The notes beneath the pieces were generated by a model that worked only from the letters and a program-made list of their open reading frames with translations, had not been told where the DNA came from and did not search any database. DNA of 64,000 nt from Sparassis latifolia (Eukaryota > Basidiomycota > Agaricomycetes > Polyporales > Sparassidaceae), in NCBI GenBank assembly GCA_018466975.1, contig CM031563.1:1612001-1676000 (forward strand), in the 5' to 3' direction. Every line of letters begins with the position of its first letter. Within the stretch, counting starts at the first letter, position 1. This document shows positions 47,638-59,417 of this stretch, one piece after another. The translations under genes were made by a program, and so were the position numbers.

Positions 47638-49576
47638 ATGCCCCTCGAAATCCTCCTCAATTGCCACCTGTACGGTGAACATCTTTCCGGCCACTTTCAG
47701 ATTCGTATCGCTGACAGCAGCAACGTGGAAATTCTGAAAGTGTCTATCACCAAGGAGTTATGCGACTCTGTCCACGATACTCCGACCCGGTACTACATGC
47801 GCGTGTGTAAGGTTGCTATCCCTATCCCTCCGGATGGCTGCTTCAGTGATGTCGTGCAGGGGTTGCGACTCGATTCACTCGAAACGGATCCGAACATCCA
47901 AGTTTTGAGAGCTGCGCAAATTATTTCCACACCTTTCCTCCTGATGGCCCTCCTCCTATACATCTTTACATCATTGTGAAATTTATGATCAAGCCAGGTA
48001 GGTGCACTTGGGTGTAATGCACTGGGTCTTGTCTTATTATCATGCTTCAGTCCACCCCGAATTCGCGAAGATAGGCGACGCTATTCAATCGATTCGTAAC
48101 ATGACGGTCTTCAAGCTTCATCGCCAGATATGGTCGGTGGGCAAGGTCCGACCTTAACATCTTTGATAATCACGTATCCTTCGCCTTCGATGCTGAACAG
48201 GAGCCTTCTTTTCCCCCTACTGCTGACCGATTTCCTAACTTCATAGTCGATTTTGCGAATGCGCTTCGGAGAAGAAGGTCGGTATCGAAACAAGCTAAGG
48301 CAGGTCAGTTTAGCCTGTTCTGATTGTCATTTTTGCGTATGGTATCCTGAGTGGACGTTTGCAGGGTCTCAGCATACTGAAGCAGAATATGGGAGAAATC
48401 TCTCTCACTATTTTGTAGAAGATAATGGTGAAGGTGAAGTAGACGCGACCGAGATCCGCACATACGTCCCCGCCATGCTGGATGGTGCCCCCCAACGCAG
48501 GCGTCGTCAAGAACAAGTCAACATCTTTCGCAAAGAGTCACTTTACTGTCTTCGTTGATCCAGTGTTCATGGACCTGGAAGGCTACGACAAGTATGTGCA
48601 CACCCTTTTAGTACTATAAACACGTGTCGCCATCGACAATCGTGCGAGGGTTCGACGACAGCAAGGCTGGAATACCGCAGATGGTCCGCTTATTGGTGAA
48701 AACCAAATGCAAGATGTCCCTCAGTCGTGGGTATAACATAATCGAGGAGATGAACGTACTGGACCACGAGTCAGTATTCAAGATGGGCGGCTACTGCAAT
48801 CTGCCGCAGGATGAACGCGTAAGTATTCTTCAACTTTAGAGCTACGATTTGCTCCCGAGTTGATTATGGTATGAACTAGTATCTGCACATCGGCTATGCT
48901 GCCAAAGACTCTCGGCAGGAAGAATTTGTCTTGAAAGTTGTCTCGAAGACCAGGAAGGAGTTGACTATCATCCAATACTTGAACTCTCCGGCTCTTCTGC
49001 CAGACGCACGCAATCACACGATCCCGCTGCTCGAATCTTTGAACGTCAACGCGGACAAGTGCATCTTGATTATGCCCAGGTTTCTTCCGCTTTCGCGGCT
49101 GTCCGCCTGGACAACTCCTCACGAATGTATCCGGATCCTCATCCAAGTTGTCGAAGGTGTCAGCTTCCTCCACGAACAGAACATTGCCCACTTGGACATC
49201 AAAGACACCAACTTCGTTGTGGACATCGATACCGGCAGGGTCTATATCATTGACTATGGTCTAGCTCGTCGCATACAAGGACCAGAAGACGAGGTAGAAG
49301 GCTTCCGCGGCACAGAGGATTGGGTCGCGCCGGAAGTGAACGACAACTTGCCGTACAGCCCCCAAACTTGCAGATCTGTGGGAGGTGGGAGAGCTGCTCA
49401 GGCATACGCTTATTATTCGCCACAAAGCTCCTCCCGCTCGAAAGACGCATCTATTCGCATTGGCGCAACGTTTTCAGGATGATAATCCAGATGCCCGGCC
49501 GCTTCTGAAGGATGTACTTGAAGAACTGAAAGATGGTCTCGGTTCCGTTAGCACTCAAAACATCTCTAGTGCATAG
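47638..49576 (+). pseudogene. Crinkler-type header plus protein kinase domain, apparently frame-broken
   Basis: The first frame (47638-47979) resembles the ubiquitin-like N-terminal domain of Crinkler (CRN) proteins (Pfam PF20147): 'LLNCHLYGEHLSGHFQIRI', then 'RVCKVAIPI', 'LRLDSLETDPN'. A kinase domain follows (about 48720-49576): 'EFVLKVVSK' (the ATP-site Lys), 'HLDIKDTNFVVD' (catalytic loop), 'IIDYGLARR' (DYG in place of DFG) and 'GTEDWVAPEV'. This divergent kinase type is common in Agaricomycetes. The frame is lost at about 47930 (the header continues one frame over) and within a run of C at about 49357-49361, just before 'LADLWEVGELL'. A third slip is possible in the C-run near 48488. No intron repairs the C-run breaks. 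This may be a decaying gene or homopolymer sequencing errors. Middle exons are uncertain. Confidence 0.5.
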
Positions 49577-49871
49577 TCGTGACGCTTACTAGACCGCCAT
49601 AGTCGCTCGTATACCTCGGACACTCTGACTTAGATGTTTTCTTCCCGTTCATGTATCAAGATGTCTGTAGTAGCTCTAGCACCTTTTGATTCAGAGCAGA
49701 GGAGTTCCTCGGCACCGACGGATCTAATCTTATCAGCTCCTACCCCAAGCTCGTGATACCTGACAAGTCCGTTCGTCGTCACGGTCGCCGTCCACGTCCG
49801 CTCGGACGTCTACTACGACGTCGACCGTAGCAATGCGCCTGGCTACATCGTCATTCTGAACAGTGACGACC

Positions 49872-51449
49872 ATGTCTAAAATCCCGCTATCTCCCTCGAG
49901 CGCGCCAGCGCCTCCGCTTACCGAATTTTTGAATACGCTTCCCTCACCGCTCACGGTCGTTCTCGTCGGCCTCGCGCCGTCTATCTCCAGAGTCCTCCGC
50001 TTCGCCCAAATTCTTAGCTGGAAGTCGTCATGGGAAGAGAGTTGGCTTGCTCTTGCTGTTCTCTGGTTTGTTTGTCTGTTGTCACAGGCAGTCTTGAGGT
50101 ACGTCGTGTGCTAGGGATGGTCGCGTGCCGGTATTGACCATTGTACAGATATCTATTTCCCGTAGCTGTTGTACTCCTCCTAGTTCTCAGGCAACGGAGG
50201 CAGAAGTTATACCATGAGTCACCTCTGGTCTCAGAGGAGACGCTCCAAAATGCTGTCGCCGATCTCATAACTATCCGCACTCTCCTACCTTCCATACCGC
50301 CGCCCTCGTCCCAACCGCTCGTGGTGCTTCTACGTGTCATCGGGATTCTATATGTTCCATATCTACTGTTGACTTATTTCGTCCGCCTACGCGTCCTTTT
50401 TGCTCTCTGCGGCACCGTTCTCTTCACCTGGCGCGCCCGCTGGGCCACCCTAATCCGGCGCTCTCTGTGGCGCAGTGCCTACGTACGATGGTCCGCGTAC
50501 TATGTCTGGTCCGTCCTCTCAGGCCAGCCCCTCCCTGCGAAGACCATTTCCCCCGATTCGCAGCTGAATGCGCAGTCACTCTCTTCGCAGGCGGTCCAGT
50601 CGGAGAACATCCTCCGCTTCCTCTTCACAGTGTACGAAAACCAGCGCTGGTGGATGGGACTGGACTGGACCGCCGCTCTGCTTCCCGGCGAGCGTCCCTC
50701 CTGGTGCTCAGTGTCGCAGCAGCCCCTCTCGCCCCCGAGCTCTTTCGCACTACCCGCGCCCACAACGGTGTACATGAGCGACGGGCGTGGCGGGCGCGTG
50801 AAGCGCAAAGCACGATGGGGATGGGAGGAGGCAGAATGGCGCGTGATGGTGCGATCAGAGGGCGGCGCGCTTGCCCGCGTCGAGCGGCCGCTCCCGAAGG
50901 AGAAGGAGGAGGGCACTGCGACTTCCGCAATCCTGCGCGCGGCGGGGAAGATGCGCGAGGGGAGCACGAATGGATCAAGCCCAGAGCGGCTCAGGGAGAA
51001 GGAAGGTGTGCCGCGGGATGGTCAGGACGAGGTAGCTGGGGAGGAGCCGCTGACGGATGAAGACGGGTGGATGTATGCGGACAATAAGTGGGAGAGCGGG
51101 AGTGGCAAGGGTGGCATGGGCAAGGTAAGGGTCCTTTGGTCCCGATCTAGCGCATAACTGAATGATGCTCTTGCAGTATACGCGCTACAGACGGTGGACC
51201 CGCATTGCCATACTCTACGAGACTGTGGAGCCGGCTGAGCCTGGTGAACTGGGAATCCGCATAGAAGAGAGCCCACATACGGCACGCCCAGATGTGGCAT
51301 CGCCAAAGACACCGACTGTAGTCAAGCCAGAACCCGAGCACGAAGTGAAACTTGAGAGCAAGGACGAACGTCATGGCCCCGAGGAGGAAGACAAGTCGCG
51401 TCTCCGACGGCGGCTACAGGCGGCAGTCATGCATGCGTCGCACTCATAA
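49872..51449 (+). CDS. Dysferlin-domain peroxisomal membrane peroxin (Pex30/Pex24-like)
   Basis: Integral membrane protein of the Pex24/Pex28-32 group, which works at ER-peroxisome contacts and regulates peroxisome number. Exons 49872-50098, 50149-51124 and 51177-51449 sum to 1476 bases (491 residues). The N-terminal half has hydrophobic stretches ('LALAVLWFVCLLSQAVL', 'YLFPVAVVLLLVL', 'LYVPYLLLTYFV'), as in the reticulon-like part of the family. A dysferlin domain follows: the DysF-N element 'YENQRWWMGLDWT' and the DysF-C element 'DGWMYADNKWE' with 'YTRYRRWTR' after the last intron. The segment between and the tail are charged and disordered. Which yeast paralogue it matches best cannot be decided here. 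Confidence 0.85.
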
Positions 51450-51788
51450 TCTGCTTCCGTGTCGCTGTGGATCGGTATATCTGAACCTGACCTGGTGACG
51501 ATGTCTTGCGATGATGGAGAGTCTGATATGTGTAGGATTCACCCTTCAGGGAGATTAGTTCGACATCCAGTTTAATGCTTGTATGTATACGTAATTCGTC
51601 CAGCTCGCAGACAGCAGCATCGACTGCGAGTCGGTAATGCGGTTGTAATTCGAGCTATCAGACAGTTCATGCAGCCTGTAGTACATGTATGCTCACTGAG
51701 AATAATTTCTTCCTGAAGCAATTGGCATACACGTCTATGTGAGCATACTTCTACATTGGTATGGCGGGTATTGACATCCAGGTATTGT
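51450..51788. other. Convergent 3' intergenic region
   Basis: Space between the 3' ends of the peroxin and asparaginase genes; nothing recognised. Confidence 0.5.
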
Positions 51789-53136
51789 CTAGCTCAGTTC
51801 GTCGTCATCGAAGATAGCCGTCTTTGGGACACCGTCTTCTCTGACGACACCTCTATACATGCCCGAGCAATTCAATGGCATCGCGACTGTAAACTCTTGT
51901 TAGTCCACAATTACCACAGCTCTAATCACACACTCACCATTGCCTTCATTGTCCAGAGAGATCACGCCACCCACACCACCATCGCGCCGAAGCTCCTCTA
52001 CACAATGGCACGCAGCCGTTTCAAGAGACTCACCGAGATACCTCATACGTCGGCCAATAGTCGAAGCAGTCGCCAGGCGGATGAAATACTGCGCACCGAG
52101 CGTAAGCAGCCACTCAAAGCAAAAGGGCGTTAGCAGACACTTACATCACCGTCGCCCGTCCCGCTCACACCGAGCGCCACTGTAGCGCCCTTGCCCTGAA
52201 CCTTCCTCCACGCACGCTGTGCCCAGCCCTCAATGCGCCATCCCTCAGCCCAGAACCCCGCACCCATGCTCGGCGTGTCACCAACGCGCCCTACAAGCTT
52301 GTTCGTGCGCCCACCGGTCGAAGTCACCGCAGCAATGCAGCCGCGCACGTCCAGTGCGACCGCGCCCACCGTCCCCGTGGGGAGGTGGTCCAGGTTCTGC
52401 GGCACGTCGGGGCCCTCGCTCGGGTACGGCAACGGCTCCTCGGGGAGCCCGAGGCCGCGCCGGTGCTCGCGCCAACGCTGCTCCGTAAAGAAGTAGCTGG
52501 GGTCGACCATTTGCACGCCCATCTTTTCGCCGAGCGTCTCCGTGGTGGTCCCGGAGAGCATCGTGTGCGGCGCAACGTCGGGCGCGAGGTAGAGCGCACG
52601 CGCGAGCTGGGAGGGGTAACGCGTGTGAGAGAGAAGCGTGAGCCCGACGCCGCGGCGCGTGGGAGGGATAGACGGGTGGGTTGAGGGCGGCGTGGAAAGC
52701 ATAATAGAGGCCTCGAGCTCGTTCTGATAATGCAGTAGAGTGAGCCATATACATTGGTCTCAGTGTGACGACGCACTTTGCCATCGACGTTAAATACTGC
52801 CCCCTTTCCTGAATTAAAAAGCGGGCAATCTGCACCGCTTAGGGTCGGCTTCGATATAGATCTTGCGCCAGCTGAGGCATACCTTCCATGGAAGAAACCG
52901 CCGCTACAGCAGCGTCCATCGCCTCGCCACCTGCGCTCAGGATCGCATACCCTGCAAGCAGTGCATTGCTCAACGCGGTTTTGTACTGTACCTGGAGCTC
53001 AGGCGTTGAGCTATGTCGTTCCATTGTGCCTAAGAGAATAACTCACAACTTAAGATCCCTTCGTTTGTCTGCTCGCGTGACACGCACCTGCACCGCCGTG
53101 GATGACAAGGGTATACTTGGCATTTCCGTGCACCAT
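51789..53136 (-). CDS. Isoaspartyl peptidase/L-asparaginase, N-terminal nucleophile (Thr) type
   Basis: Plant-type asparaginase/isoaspartyl aminopeptidase (Pfam Asparaginase_2) that self-cleaves to expose a catalytic Thr. Exons 53088-53136, 52883-53029, 52777-52829, 52145-52723, 51938-52088 and 51789-51886 sum to 1077 bases (358 residues). Landmarks are 'YTLVIHGGAG', 'GGEAMDAAVAAVSSME', 'CPLFNSGKGAVF', 'ELEASIM', the autoprocessing site 'PTGTVGAVALD' (Thr at about residue 201), 'STGGRTNKLVGRVGDTP' and 'GVSGTGDGD.FIR'. The C-terminus 'GMYRGVVREDG' with 'KTAIFDDDEL' is typical. There is no signal peptide, so it is probably cytosolic. It is divergent from the alpha/beta hydrolase gene. Confidence 0.92.
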
Positions 53137-53963
53137 GGCTGGCTTCGACGGTAGGAGAGCCTGCTTTTCGTGCATTGATGTCCTGGGCGACATGGCGGTG
53201 GGAGCGGAACCGCACATTCATTGTTATCTCGGCATCGAGCCTTAAATAGCTCGGAGAGATAAACCACTTGTACGTGGACTGGCTCTTGATTTCTGGGGAA
53301 GAAGCACAAAAGTCAGATAAGACGGGTGCCCGAGAGGATCTGTACAGCTGCGACGACGGACCTCTCAACTGAACAGCTTTTCTTCCGCCTTGTCGCCATT
53401 TCGAAGGTGGCGTGAGTATTCGAATACTATGATTACGGCGGTCACACACAAGTTCTTCCCCGGACTCCCCCATCACGGCTCGTCACATCCTACTATCTTA
53501 ACTTGCACGGTTGTATACGAAGTGAGCTGAAGGATATGATTCTGTGATTCTGTGCTAGCTGGTTTGGTATAGGCTCTCGCTTCGAGAACGCAACGTTTGA
53601 TGTAAGTATCGGTACTAAGACCTAAGTCACTAGCACTAAAATTCGGAGATTGCGATCCTCTCATGGAACGCACAACTTGTCTTCGACTCCCACGTGCAAG
53701 TCCAGGGTATCCGAGTCTATGCCTTACTCCTAAAATGCAGGAATGAAGATGCACACTGTAGGGGTGGTTTCTGCCTCCAGGGTCAACGAGTCGAGGCGAA
53801 CCATACAGGGCCGCCCCTGCCTCAAGCAGTATATCCTAATTTCCATCGCACGGTTGGTTTTGTTTATTCTCTCCCTTATTCAGCAATTCATGACCTGGGA
53901 TCCTGAGAGATGACCGCTATTCCATTAAAAGCCGGTGTGTCTTATTCTTTGTCGTCACTCACC
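53137..53963. other. Divergent intergenic region (asparaginase / alpha-beta hydrolase)
   Basis: About 830 bases holding both promoters. Frames here are short and without motifs. Confidence 0.5.
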
Positions 53964-55280
53964 ATGCCTCTCGCTCCAGTTGATAACCATGGTACACAGC
54001 TGTACTACGAAGACAGCGGGTCACCGACAGGCTCTGCAGACTATGCAACTCTAATTTTGATTCATGGCACGATTTTCCACGGCGGTACGTGATAACCCCC
54101 GTGTTAGACTTCCAGTGCTGGGCGTCCAAGATTTTGCAGTCCCCGGCTTGTCAGCTCGCTAACGTGTAGGCTGACTGTACACATACAGCCATATTCCGAC
54201 GTATGTTTTCCTATGCTGCTGCCTACAATTTGCGCCTGGTCTTTGTCACTCTCCGCGATTATCCTGGCTCTACACCATTTTCTACCGCAGAACTTGATGT
54301 TTTGCATGGTACGGATGAAACTGCTCAAGCGACTTTTGTGCAAAATCGAGGGCTTGAAATCACCGCGTTTCTCTTGTGGTACATACAGAATCATTCTATT
54401 CCTCCGATGTGCATTGCGGATCATGTCAGCCAACGCTCTGTTGGGGGCTTATCTGTTCTTGCGTGGTCCTCGGGAAATATGCTCCCGCTCTCGATGCTCG
54501 CACATCTAGACAATTTGTCGGATGAAGACCAGAATTTGTTTAACGTGTACATACGCACTCTCGTGTTGTTCGGTGAGTGCCGAACCGTTGCCGTTGTCGT
54601 TGAGAATTGTATTTAACGTTTCCCCGTCTGTCCAGATGCCCCCTTCCAAGTGTTCGGCATAGCCTATCCCTCCCTAGAGGAGCTCTACAACCCCCTGCGT
54701 GATCATTCCATACCTGCAGAGAAAAAGGCAGAAAAATTCGCAGATTGGGTCTCTGGCTACTTCGCTCACTCGACCCAAATCCTGTCCTCGCTCTCATCGC
54801 TTTCTTTGCTCACCCGCGAAGAGCTCTTCTCCGGTCTCGCACAGACGCCCTTGTCAGATCCACCGCCGGAGCATCTGCCAACGATCGCGCGCATGTCCAG
54901 CGCCGAGATAGAGGGGACCGCCGATTACGCGGGTGCACCGCGTTCGCATGTACACCTTGTTGAAATCGCGCCTACAGTGTTTGCCACGAACCTGCGCGCC
55001 GCGCTCGGCGACGCGACAAGGTGGCCACACCTGCGCACCGTGATAGTGTGGTGTGATCAGAGCTTGAACGAAGTGGCGTTTGCTGCGTGGGAACTGGCGG
55101 GAATGCTCAAAAGGTGGTCAGATGTCAGGCGAAAGGTCGAGATCAAGCGGATGGTGGGAGCAAATCATTTTGTAAGTGCATACTTGGCTTCCTCGGATCG
55201 TCCAACGACATTTACCGTTGACTCAGCCCCACTGGGATCAACCGGAAGTCACCGTGAAGTTCCTTGCTGGTATTATCTAG
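53964..55280 (+). CDS. Alpha/beta hydrolase fold protein
   Basis: Putative hydrolase of unknown substrate. Exons 53964-54084, 54189-54572, 54636-55171 and 55227-55280 sum to 1095 bases (364 residues). An oxyanion-hole motif 'LILIHGTIFHGG' lies near residue 35 and the nucleophile elbow is 'LAWSSGN', with Ser in a G/A-x-S-x-G context. The acid and His are probably in 'VIVWCDQSLNEV' and 'GANHFPHWDQPE', the latter joined across the last intron. There is no signal peptide or membrane segment, so it is probably cytosolic. The first intron (104 bases) is longer than its neighbours. Confidence 0.82.
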
Positions 55281-56128
55281 GTACCGAGCCTAATTTAACA
55301 GCTTAGGGATGGAGACAGCATCGTCCCAGATTATTGATGTAGACTCATTGAACAGTCTTAAAGTAGCATGGCACAGCCAGAGTGCGTGTTTTCAGTTTGA
55401 CGATTGGTGGGCAGGTTTCCCGCAACATTGTGGCGTCACTTTCATTAAAGACAGCCCACGACGCTAGTGACTGCCGGGATATAAATGTCTGTGCTAACGT
55501 GCAAATCCCTCTATGCTCTCCGATGGCTTCCAGTTTTCATCACGTCAAAAAACCCTTCTGCTGTCCTGTCACGCCGCTGCTAGTATTCTGCAAATTGGGC
55601 TTTCTTGGCGATGTACTGTGCTCTCTCGCTCAGCCTTGCACCTTGCTCTTGTCGATCACATACTCGGCCTTGTCTTGATCTTGCCGTACAGCTGCCGGGA
55701 CGGAAGAGTGTATGAAGGGCATGACGTGTCGGGAACAGCTCTTCTTTTGGATCATCCCCGGAATCGAACATTCCTTGCGTATTTGTCGCTCGGCAAGTTT
55801 GGTCCTGTATTTGTTCTAGATATACGACTTCCAACACCTCAGCAAAATGCATTGTACCTCCCCACCATTCGCGATGGGAACCGCTTCACTCATGATCTCT
55901 CTTTCTTCTGCGCCCGCAAGTGACAAGGTTGCGGTCTGTCCGGACTGGCATCATTTAATGCATTCTCCTAGAGTCGGATGATCTCTCTTACTCGGCGTAT
56001 GACAACACCATCACCACAGGTATCAACGTGATAAGTGGTAGTTCTAGCGGTCTCAACTACAAGAGAAAGATGTGTGTCCGAATCTAAAATTAGCGCTATC
56101 TGATAAAATCTTTGTTCATAACCTGAAT
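55281..56128. other. Intergenic
   Basis: No gene recognised; a 136-codon plus-strand frame at 55513-55923 has no motif and is overlapped by an antisense frame. Confidence 0.45.
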
Positions 56129-56221
56129 GTCACTTTGCCGGAGTGGTTAACGGGATCGCCTGCTACTCCTGTAGACAGCGGTTGTGCTTTGCACGCGTGT
56201 GTTCGAATCGCACAGGTGACG
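56129..56221 (+). tRNA. tRNA-Ser (anticodon GCU) with an 11-base intron
   Basis: The sequence folds as a class II tRNA: acceptor stem GTCACTT/AGGTGAC, D stem CCG/CGG, anticodon stem ATCGC/GCGGT, long variable arm TGTGC-TTT-GCAC, T stem GTGTG/CGCAC with loop TTCGAAT, discriminator G. The loop reads CTGCTA, then 11 extra bases (56166-56176), then A, placing anticodon GCT at 56162-56164 and the intron after position 37, the normal eukaryotic site. The internal A box (TGGTTAACGGG) and B box (TGTTCGAATCG) for RNA polymerase III are present. Confidence 0.95.
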
Positions 56222-56222
56222 C

Positions 56223-56227
56223 TTTTT
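56223..56227 (+). terminator. RNA polymerase III terminator (T5) of the tRNA-Ser gene
   Basis: Five T residues start two bases after the discriminator base, as expected for Pol III termination. Confidence 0.8.
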
Positions 56228-57852
56228 ATTCTATGGGATGGCTTCGCCACCTTTCATCGCAGACGTAGTATTTGGCTAACCTAAATTATTTGTCATAACT
56301 TGGGACTGGGTCTCCCTTTGGGCAACATGTCATGCGTTCGCAGACGATTCGCCAACCGCGGCAGCTCTTGAAATGGACGACCGCCCCCTATTTCAGCAAT
56401 TTCTTGTCCTCAGCCTCGTCGGCAAGCTTTCCGAGGTCCCTAAGCAGATGACGGGCACTAAAGGGAAACCGATGCCCCATGGTGCTGAGGCTTGCGTACA
56501 GTTGCATAAAGGATTCAGGGCACGGGAGTGCAGACTGGAAGTGATATTCACCTCGAGTCCAGCAACATCAGGGTATTCATCGTCGCACGATGTCCGCGAT
56601 GCTCCCGACGGGCCCCATGAGCTTGACGCAGTGTAGCCTCGCGTGTTCTAGCGCGATGTACCTATCTAGGCCTTGGCGTAGGTGGAATCGGCTTTGGTGG
56701 TCGCCGGTATGGCGGTGGACTTTGCGGGTGTGGTGGCGGGCCTCATTGATACGGTAATAATGACGACTCTTGTGAGTGTCACTGTTGGTGTGGTCCTGCC
56801 TTCAGTGACTGAGTTTCTTTTGAGCAACGTCCCGGCTTTGAAAACACGATCGCTCGCCGATGGGGGACCCTACGCATGAGTGAAAACGGCTGACCTTGAT
56901 TGTAGTCTAGGCGCCACTTGCAGAAGCTCTGTCAATGTTAGCACGCAACAGCTCAGTGAATATTTGTTCGCAAGCTGTTGGTTATGAGTCTGAGTGCGAG
57001 CAACGAGGGGCGGGTAATACCTGGAACCGTGCCTACAAACACTTTAGTTGCTCAGAGATGACGAACATGTTATTGTCCAAGGCGAAGCGCTGCGATTGTG
57101 TGGGGTAGAAGTAGAACGCAACGTTTACCAGATCCGTGAGAACAGTGAGGATGACTATGCCGGCTCACTTGAAAAACATAGAAAGTACCAGTGGCCGTCG
57201 TGATTGCCAGCCGTCTTTGTTGTGTAACAAATGACTGGAAGTGACTGAAGGGGGAGGGCGTCTCTCGTTCGTTCTGAGCAGACACCACCTTCGCAGCAGT
57301 TCAGACGGGAACCAGGGTCAAATACTCCCAGGACCGCCGTCATAAGGGCGAAATGACTCCCTTGCTGTCAAGAGCACTGTTGCCGCCCCGGTACCGCCGT
57401 GGTCGACCTTCATTGTTCCCTCAAGGCTCAGGGTCTAAAAATCTCGACGACGCGAACAGGTCGACCTGAGCACGTTAAGTGAGCAGGGAAATTATCAGCA
57501 AGTATGGATGCGGAATTGTGGGAACAGGGCGAGCTCAACAACTGGAACAGGTTCGGAGTGTTTCTCGTACTTGACACCGGGTCCCTTCTGCGGCAGGAGC
57601 CGCTCCCATGCCGAGACTCGATAGCATGGACCAGAATGTCTAGTACTTCAGCTCAGTCTTGCATAGTATACTGTGTGCTCTGTATGCTCAAAACGCGTAT
57701 CCGCTGAATATTGAGAGACGTGTTCCCAGGAAGGACTGGGAGTGTATAGTGAGCGCTTGAACCTGAGCAGGCACGCGCTTGATCTGCTTGATCGACTACT
57801 CATTCGAACAAGTTCAAGGCCAATATCCTCCCAGTGAGCATTTCATCTACAC
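56228..57852. other. Gene-poor stretch
   Basis: About 1.6 kb. Small frames at 56373-56636 and 56682-56879 (the latter hydrophobic) have no recognised family or splice partners. Confidence 0.45.
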
Positions 57853-59417
57853 ATGAGTGCCAATAAGTACGCCAATCTCCCAGATATTGTGAATCTATGT
57901 TCTTGCATATCAATATCTTATAGTTTCCTGACGACCGAATGGATTCGTCCTCTAGGATACCGCCCCCGATGTGTACGAAACGGAGGACGTGTTCCCGTCG
58001 TCTAACGACAATGTATGTCGTGGTTTTACATATTGTTCACTCCACTTTGGCTTAATTACTTCGTGTCGCAGAAAGGCGACTCCAGCGATGATGAGTTGAA
58101 CGTGGCCGCTCGTTCGCATGGAAGAGGAAAGAATGCAGAAGCCTCGGGGAGGGAAGAGATCGATTCCAACAATCTTATGGAGATGGAGGAGGCCAGCAGA
58201 AAATTCAGGAAAGCCGAGAGAAGTACGTGTTATCTCCCTTGGAAGATTTGCACAATTAATGTAATTCTTTCTTGTCTGGTTCACTGGATGCGTGCCCAGA
58301 ACAACATCGACCGCGGATACTGTATGCATATCCTCCCTCACCTACGTCGCCCACATCGGCGTCCGAGACACCAGCAATCCCGCTCTCTCAGCGGCTACGA
58401 GTCATTGAAGCGATGCTTGCCGAGGTGGAGACGGAGTTGGCCGACCCATCAAATCCATTGCTCAAGCAGGAGAAGGACGTCGAGCCTGGTGACCTGAACA
58501 GACGCATGGTGGATGCGAAGGGACGGCTGGAGAAGATAAGCAAGTTAAAGGAAGGCCGGGGAAAGTTGGTGAGCGTTGTTCTCGGAGAAGAAGAGAAGAA
58601 AGACAAGGACGAAGCCGACAAGGAGAAGGAACGAAGAAGTAAGCCCGACAGTGACGACGGCGTTATGGTAGAGGTTGAGGAGAAGGGTAAGACCCCCGAC
58701 ATCAAGGACATTTCTGAGATGGACCGCCGCGTCGGTGAACTGGAGAAGACCATGGGCTCTTCGACCGCTTCGTTGGATGAGGTGCAGTCTCAGCTCTTTG
58801 CTCAGTTCCGATTGAGTTTGACGGGGCATCGTGACGCGCCTATATAGCTGTCCCCACTGCCACTCCCGCTCCTGCCGCTGCTGACTCGTCTTAACTCCCT
58901 ATTGACACTTCTCACGCAACCGCGTCATGTCGACGCTATCGCTCGCCGTATAAAACTCCTTCTCTCAGATTTCGACCGCCTCTCTAGCATAAGCGCCCAA
59001 CAGCACGGCGGGCAGCGCCGCCAGTCTTCACACCCCCATGTTGGCGCAGCGTCCTCTCCGCATCCCAACACAGCACCTGCACCCACTGTGCCGGCGCCAA
59101 GCCCGCTCCCAGACCAACTCACTCCTATCCTCACGCGCCTCGCTCCCCTCCTCCCGCACATCCCCCATGTCCTTACGCGCCTCCGCACGCTGTCCGCCTT
59201 ACACACGTCTGCGGCGTCGTTCCAGAGCACGCTCGAGGGCCTCGAGGAGGAGCAGCGCAGGAAGCACTCGGCGCTCGAGGAGCTGGAGCGTGCAGTGCAA
59301 GGAGTGGAGACCAGCATGAAGGACAACGAGAGCATGGTGAAGACGAATGTGAACGAGATAGAGGAAAGGGTGGAAAGTGTCGGACGGAGGATCGAGGAGC
59401 TGCATGTCAGCAGCTGA
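57853..59417 (+). CDS. DCTN2: Dynactin subunit 2 (p50, dynamitin)
   Basis: Shoulder subunit of dynactin, the cofactor of cytoplasmic dynein. Exons 57853-57888, 57956-58012, 58072-58222, 58300-58781 and 58848-59417 sum to 1296 bases (431 residues). The N-terminus matches the dynamitin peptide that binds Arp1: 'ANLPDIDTAPDVYETEDV', then 'DSSDDELN'. Further marks are 'EASRKFRKAER' plus 'RPRILYAYP', 'LRVIEAMLAEVETELAD', 'MDRRVGELEKTMGS', 'LPLLPLLTRLNSLLTLLTQ' and long C-terminal coiled coil ('ALEELERAVQGVETSMKDN'). The length is normal for the family. Confidence 0.92.
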
